Shown here piece after piece: positions 60,731 through 64,000 of a stretch of 64,000 nt of DNA. Numbering within the stretch: the stretch's first letter is position 1; each line of letters opens with the position of its first letter. A model generated the notes under the pieces. The model was not told where the DNA came from and searched no databases. It was given only the letters and a program-made list of their open reading frames with translations. Location: positions 344,572-408,571 of the forward strand of contig NZ_SLZF01000008.1 of NCBI RefSeq assembly GCF_004341515.1. Reading direction: 5' to 3'. This DNA is from Allobosea sp. BK604 (GTDB lineage: Bacteria > Pseudomonadota > Alphaproteobacteria > Rhizobiales > Beijerinckiaceae). The position numbers were made by a program, and so were the translations under genes.

Positions 60731-60770
60731 GATCTGACATCACTCCTGGCGATCTGACATCACGCCAGGA
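60731..60770. repeat. Direct repeats and hairpin after tRNA-Gly
   Basis: GATCTGACATCAC occurs at 60731-60743 and 60751-60763. TCCTGGCG (60744-60751) and CGCCAGGA (60763-60770) form an 8-bp hairpin around the second copy. No T-run. It may end the tRNA transcript or the SelW-like transcript from the other side. Confidence 0.7.
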
Positions 60771-60816
60771 CGAATGGATACGAGCCTTCGTCCGCGGGCG
60801 CGATGCGGGAGAACCC

Positions 60817-61110
60817 TCACTCCTTCGGCACGTCGGAATGGCCGAGGTCGCGGCTCGGGTCGAGCCGGTCGCGCACGCGCTGCTTCAGCGTCTTGGCGTC
60901 GGGAAAGCCGCCATCGACCGTGCGGTCCCAGATCACCTCGTCCTCGTAGCGGATGACGAAGGTGCCGCCGGTGCCGGGCACGAGCGCGACCTCGCCGAGA
61001 TCGGCGCCGAATGTCGAGAGCAGTTCCTGACCTAGCCAGGCGGCGCGCAGCAACCATTGGCAGAGCGTGCAGTAGGTGATGCTGATGCGCGGCTTCGACG
61101 ACTCGGACAT
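60817..61110 (-). CDS. SelT/SelW/SelH (Rdx) family selenoprotein-like protein, 97 aa
   Basis: Thioredoxin-like fold with CxxC near the N-terminus: ITYCTLCQWLLRAAWLGQELL, the usual Rdx opening with Cys in place of selenocysteine. 'LVPGTGGTFVIRYEDEVIWDRTVDGGFP' is the family's second half. Predicted redox role, no substrate known. AAGG is 6 nt before the ATG at 61110. Confidence 0.9.
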   Translation of the reverse strand: MSESSKPRISITYCTLCQWLLRAAWLGQELLSTFGADLGEVALVPGTGGTFVIRYEDEVIWDRTVDGGFPDAKTLKQRVRDRLDPSRDLGHSDVPKE

Positions 61111-61305
61111 GATCGACCTTGCGGAAACGGGCTTCGGGCCGGGACGGCCCGCGCTCCTCATTGCGCTCTTGCCCTGATCGGCGTGACGCGACAAGCGGCG
61201 CCGCTGCAACCCCGGCACGACCGCTTTGCCGTTGCGCGGCTGTCAAAACCCGGCGATCTCGCCTAGCGTTCGTGTTCCTGCCGAACGGATCACGCGCCTC
61301 AAGCC

Positions 61306-62619
61306 ATGACGCTCACCGATATCGCCTCGCGCACCTATAACCATGGCTGGCGGCTCGACCCGATCATCCGCAGCCTGCTCGATACCGATTTCTACAAGCT
61401 GCTGATGCTGCAGATGATCCGGCGTTTCCATCCGGATGTGCACGTCACCTTCTCGCTGATCAACCGCTCCAGGCATATCCGGCTGGGCGACCTCGTCGAC
61501 GAGGGCGAACTGCGGGCCCAGCTCGACCATGCCCGCGAGATCCGCTTCAGTAAGAAGGAGTTGATCTGGCTCGCCGGCAACAGTTTCTACGGCAAGACCC
61601 AGATGTTCACGCCGGATTTCATCGCCTGGCTCGCCGACTTCCAACTGCCCGAATACGAGCTGAAGCGCGTCGACGGGCAGTACGAGCTGCATTTCGGCGG
61701 GGCCTGGACCCATAGCACGATGTGGGAGGTGCCGGCGCTCGCGATCATCAACGAGCTGCGCGCGCGCCGGGTGATGAACGGCCAGAAGCGCTTCTCGCTC
61801 GACGTCCTCTACGCCCGCGCCAAGGCCAAGATGTGGAGCAAGGTCGAGCGCCTCCAGCAATTGCCGGAGCTGCGCCTGTCGGATTTCGGCACCAGGCGGC
61901 GGCACGGTTTCCTCTGGCAGCGCTGGTGCGTCGAGGCGCTCAAGGAGGGGCTGGGGCCGTGCTTCACCGGCAGCTCGAACGTCCTGCTCGCCATGGACAG
62001 CGATCTCGAGGCGATCGGCACCAACGCGCATGAGCTGCCGATGGTGCTCGCAGCGCTGGCGAACAGCGATGAGGATATGCTGGAGGCGCCTTATCGCGTG
62101 CTTGACGAATGGCGTCGTGTCTATGGCGGCAACCTGCTGATCGCCCTGCCGGATGCTTTCGGCACCGCCGATTTCCTGCGCCGTGCGCCTGATTGGGTGG
62201 CGGATTGGACCGGCTTTCGACCGGACAGCGCCCCGCCGATCCAGGCCGGCGAAGAAATCATCGCCTGGTGGAAGGCGAAGGGCAGGGACCCGCGCGAGAA
62301 GCTGCTGGTGTTCTCGGATGGGCTCGATGTCGGCGCGATCGAGCAGGTCTACCACCATTTCCATGGCAAGGTGCGAATGGCCTTCGGCTGGGGCACGGAC
62401 CTGACCAACGACCTCGTCGGCTGCTCTCCGGACGGCTCGCGCGCGCTCGACCCGATGTCGCTGGTCTGCAAGGTGACGCGGGTAAACGGAAGACCCGCGG
62501 TGAAGCTCTCGGACAATCCGGAGAAGGCCTCGGGCGAGCCGAGCGAGGTGGCGCGGTATCGGCGGGTGTTCGGAGCAGGGGAGGCCACACGCCAGCCGAG
62601 CGCTGTCTCATCGTCCTAG
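61306..62619 (+). CDS. pncB: Nicotinate phosphoribosyltransferase, 437 aa
   Basis: Makes nicotinate mononucleotide from nicotinate, PRPP and ATP in NAD salvage. Sequence features: DTDFYKLLMLQMI near the N-terminus, 'LSDFGTRRRHGF' and the phospho-histidine site GTNAHELPMV with His242, then 'FSDGLDVGAIEQVYHHF' and 'FGWGTDLTND' at the PRPP site. Length agrees with the PncB type I family. Divergent from the SelW-like gene. Confidence 0.96.
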   Translation: MTLTDIASRTYNHGWRLDPIIRSLLDTDFYKLLMLQMIRRFHPDVHVTFSLINRSRHIRLGDLVDEGELRAQLDHAREIRFSKKELIWLAGNSFYGKTQMFTPDFIAWLADFQLPEYELKRVDGQYELHFGGAWTHSTMWEVPALAIINELRARRVMNGQKRFSLDVLYARAKAKMWSKVERLQQLPELRLSDFGTRRRHGFLWQRWCVEALKEGLGPCFTGSSNVLLAMDSDLEAIGTNAHELPMVLAALANSDEDMLEAPYRVLDEWRRVYGGNLLIALPDAFGTADFLRRAPDWVADWTGFRPDSAPPIQAGEEIIAWWKAKGRDPREKLLVFSDGLDVGAIEQVYHHFHGKVRMAFGWGTDLTNDLVGCSPDGSRALDPMSLVCKVTRVNGRPAVKLSDNPEKASGEPSEVARYRRVFGAGEATRQPSAVSSS

Positions 62620-62693
62620 TGCTTTGGTTGAGCTGGCGGGCGGCCCCAACCCCGGCTATCGCGGCGGAGGCGTTGGCCGGGGGCTGTGCATTG

Positions 62694-63383
62694 ATGATTA
62701 GACTTGTTCTGGCCGCAATCCTTGCGGCCGTTCTCTCCGGCTGCGTAATGCCCGAGCGCGGCCTTGCGATCTCCGATGTCCGAGATTTGCGAATTGTTGA
62801 CGTGATCGTCGAGATGCCCAAGCCCACAGAGGGTAGTCCATCGACGATCGTCTGGCCGCAGGCCGGGCTTGCCTATGCCAGTACGTTGATGCCGGCCTCA
62901 ACCCGGCCGGTTCGGATCGGGCGCGACCCTACCGGCGCGGATACGACACCTTCTCCGGAAGAAGCGGCCTGGGACGAGAAGTTCATGGCCCTGACCAGGA
63001 GCGGCGCGGCGCAAACCCATGTCAACACCACGCTGGCGCAGATCACGCGCGAAAGCTTTCGCAAGCGCTTTGTCGACCAGCCGGCGGGCCGGCATGGCGC
63101 CAGGTTGAAGATCATCGTCAAATCGCTGCAGGCCCCCGGCGGCCAGGCGAGCTTTACGGCCGATGCGATCCTGCTCGATGGCGTGACCGGCAAGTCATTG
63201 ACGCAGTATCCCAACCTGACCGGTATCCGGACTGCTTCAACGGCCGTCGTGCCGGCAACGCCCGCCGGTATCATCATTGGACTCGCCGCGATTGCGATCG
63301 CAGACCAGATTCGCGGCGATCCGGCCCATGAGGCGATCGACAGCGCGTCTTCATCCTTCGCCGGCTGGTTGCTGCGCGAGTAG
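62694..63383 (+). CDS. Lipoprotein of unknown function, 229 aa
   Basis: ATG at 62694. Signal peptide with lipobox LSGC (MIRLVLAAILAAVLSGC), so lipidated at the Cys near residue 17. A hydrophobic segment near the C-terminus ('PAGIIIGLAAIAIADQI') is seen as well. The middle has 'QITRESFRKRF' and 'ARLKIIVKSLQ', which look like a small alpha/beta domain. No family identified. Follows pncB with a 74-base gap. Confidence 0.72.
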   Translation: MIRLVLAAILAAVLSGCVMPERGLAISDVRDLRIVDVIVEMPKPTEGSPSTIVWPQAGLAYASTLMPASTRPVRIGRDPTGADTTPSPEEAAWDEKFMALTRSGAAQTHVNTTLAQITRESFRKRFVDQPAGRHGARLKIIVKSLQAPGGQASFTADAILLDGVTGKSLTQYPNLTGIRTASTAVVPATPAGIIIGLAAIAIADQIRGDPAHEAIDSASSSFAGWLLRE

Positions 63384-63579
63384 CGCCTGACACACTAGCC
63401 GGGTAGGTCGAGCGTTCATCAATGGCGAGCGCCGAACAACAGACCTGCCGTGGCCGGGCACTTCCGCTAGGCGTTGCTTCCGTTTCGGAACGTGCGGTCT
63501 CGAGGTCATGCCCTGAACGCATGATCACGCATGCAGGCGGGACGTGGCGCGCTTCGGCGGCGCATCGCGCGGCGACCGC

Positions 63580-63607
63580 TTGCATCCTCGGCCGAAACCC
63601 CCTAATT
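63580..63607 (+). promoter_or_regulatory. Candidate promoter of tuf
   Basis: TTGCAT at 63580-63585, 16-base spacer, CTAATT at 63602-63607. About 45 bases upstream of the tuf start. Moderate match; some tuf genes are transcribed from upstream as well. Confidence 0.35.
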
Positions 63608-63656
63608 CGACCGCGTTTTTCCGGCCGATCATGGCCGTCGTCGAGGAAAAGGTGTC

Positions 63657-64000
<344 letters not shown>

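Overview
The window is high-GC chromosomal DNA of an alphaproteobacterium in the order Hyphomicrobiales (Rhizobiales). The genus Bosea or a close relative is my best guess from gene content and gene order, not a computed assignment. Support comes from order-typical families (DUF3126, DUF2336, the BTLCP transglutaminase-like protease, tandem PilZ, PAS_5, the GDYXXLXY and zf-CHCC proteins), the patatin-hisI-folE-NifU-like order, and intergenic palindromes of the rhizobial style. No integrase, transposase, phage module or CRISPR array was found; most of the window looks like core chromosome with a few accessory catabolic and resistance islands.

Layout. 1-1016: end of a sulfatase gene and a Nudix hydrolase. 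1017-6189: AT-rich control region and a 1511-residue secreted RTX/Calx-beta protein. 6222-11253: catabolic cluster (HpaI aldolase, HpaH hydratase, polysaccharide-deacetylase-like hydrolase, orphan TTT substrate-binding protein) with a divergent LysR gene. 11291-17036: HXXEE membrane protein, LysR/SDR pair, alpha/beta hydrolase, DUF938 methyltransferase, CorC-like CBS membrane protein. 17214-19435: chromate resistance pair (rhodanese-ChrB, ChrA). 19436-28250: FAD monooxygenase, zf-CHCC protein, DUF1624 protein with a Cys-rich tail, alpha/beta hydrolase, CysE, and a GcvA-like regulator divergent from an SHMT-like enzyme, then a class C serine hydrolase. 28455-37667: small conserved proteins, gamma-carbonic anhydrase, BTLCP, PilZ and PAS proteins, rhomboid protease, CBS protein, patatin, HisI, FolE. 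37928-46883: NifU-like protein, acid phosphatase, YidD, two small Cys-rich secreted proteins, ThrS, the DUF2157/GDYXXLXY pair, and OpgC overlapping an SGNH hydrolase. 46897-55817: nitroreductase/flavin reductase unit, CitE-like lyase and MaoC hydratase, a lytic transglycosylase coupled to DUF2336, NAD kinase, Tat-exported MBL hydrolase and a phage-like orphan. 56030-64000: tRNA-Thr, MHS transporter, RlmB, an AAA ATPase, tRNA-Tyr and tRNA-Gly behind a near-consensus promoter, a SelW-like protein, PncB, a lipoprotein and the start of tuf.

Functional links. The 6-11 kb cluster carries the last two steps of a meta-cleavage pathway with uptake and regulation, but no ring-cleavage enzyme. The ChrB-like and ChrA proteins form a chromate sensing/efflux pair. 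SHMT-like/LysR and SDR/LysR are regulator-enzyme pairs. HisI and FolE are adjacent, as are CitE-like and MaoC, and both pairs may be co-transcribed. DUF2157/GDYXXLXY and lytic transglycosylase/DUF2336 have stop-start overlaps that imply translational coupling. tRNA-Thr, tRNA-Tyr, tRNA-Gly and tuf resemble a broken-up version of the classic thr-tyr-gly-thr-tufB tRNA cluster.

Several dispersed palindromic repeat families fill the gaps. The clearest is a two-part element with a full or partial copy in at least four places. The best candidates for undescribed biology are the catabolic cluster with a CE4-fold hydrolase lacking the usual metal ligands, the mosaic RTX protein, a terminator with no gene in front of it upstream of the rhomboid gene, and the Cys-rich proteins set among repeats.
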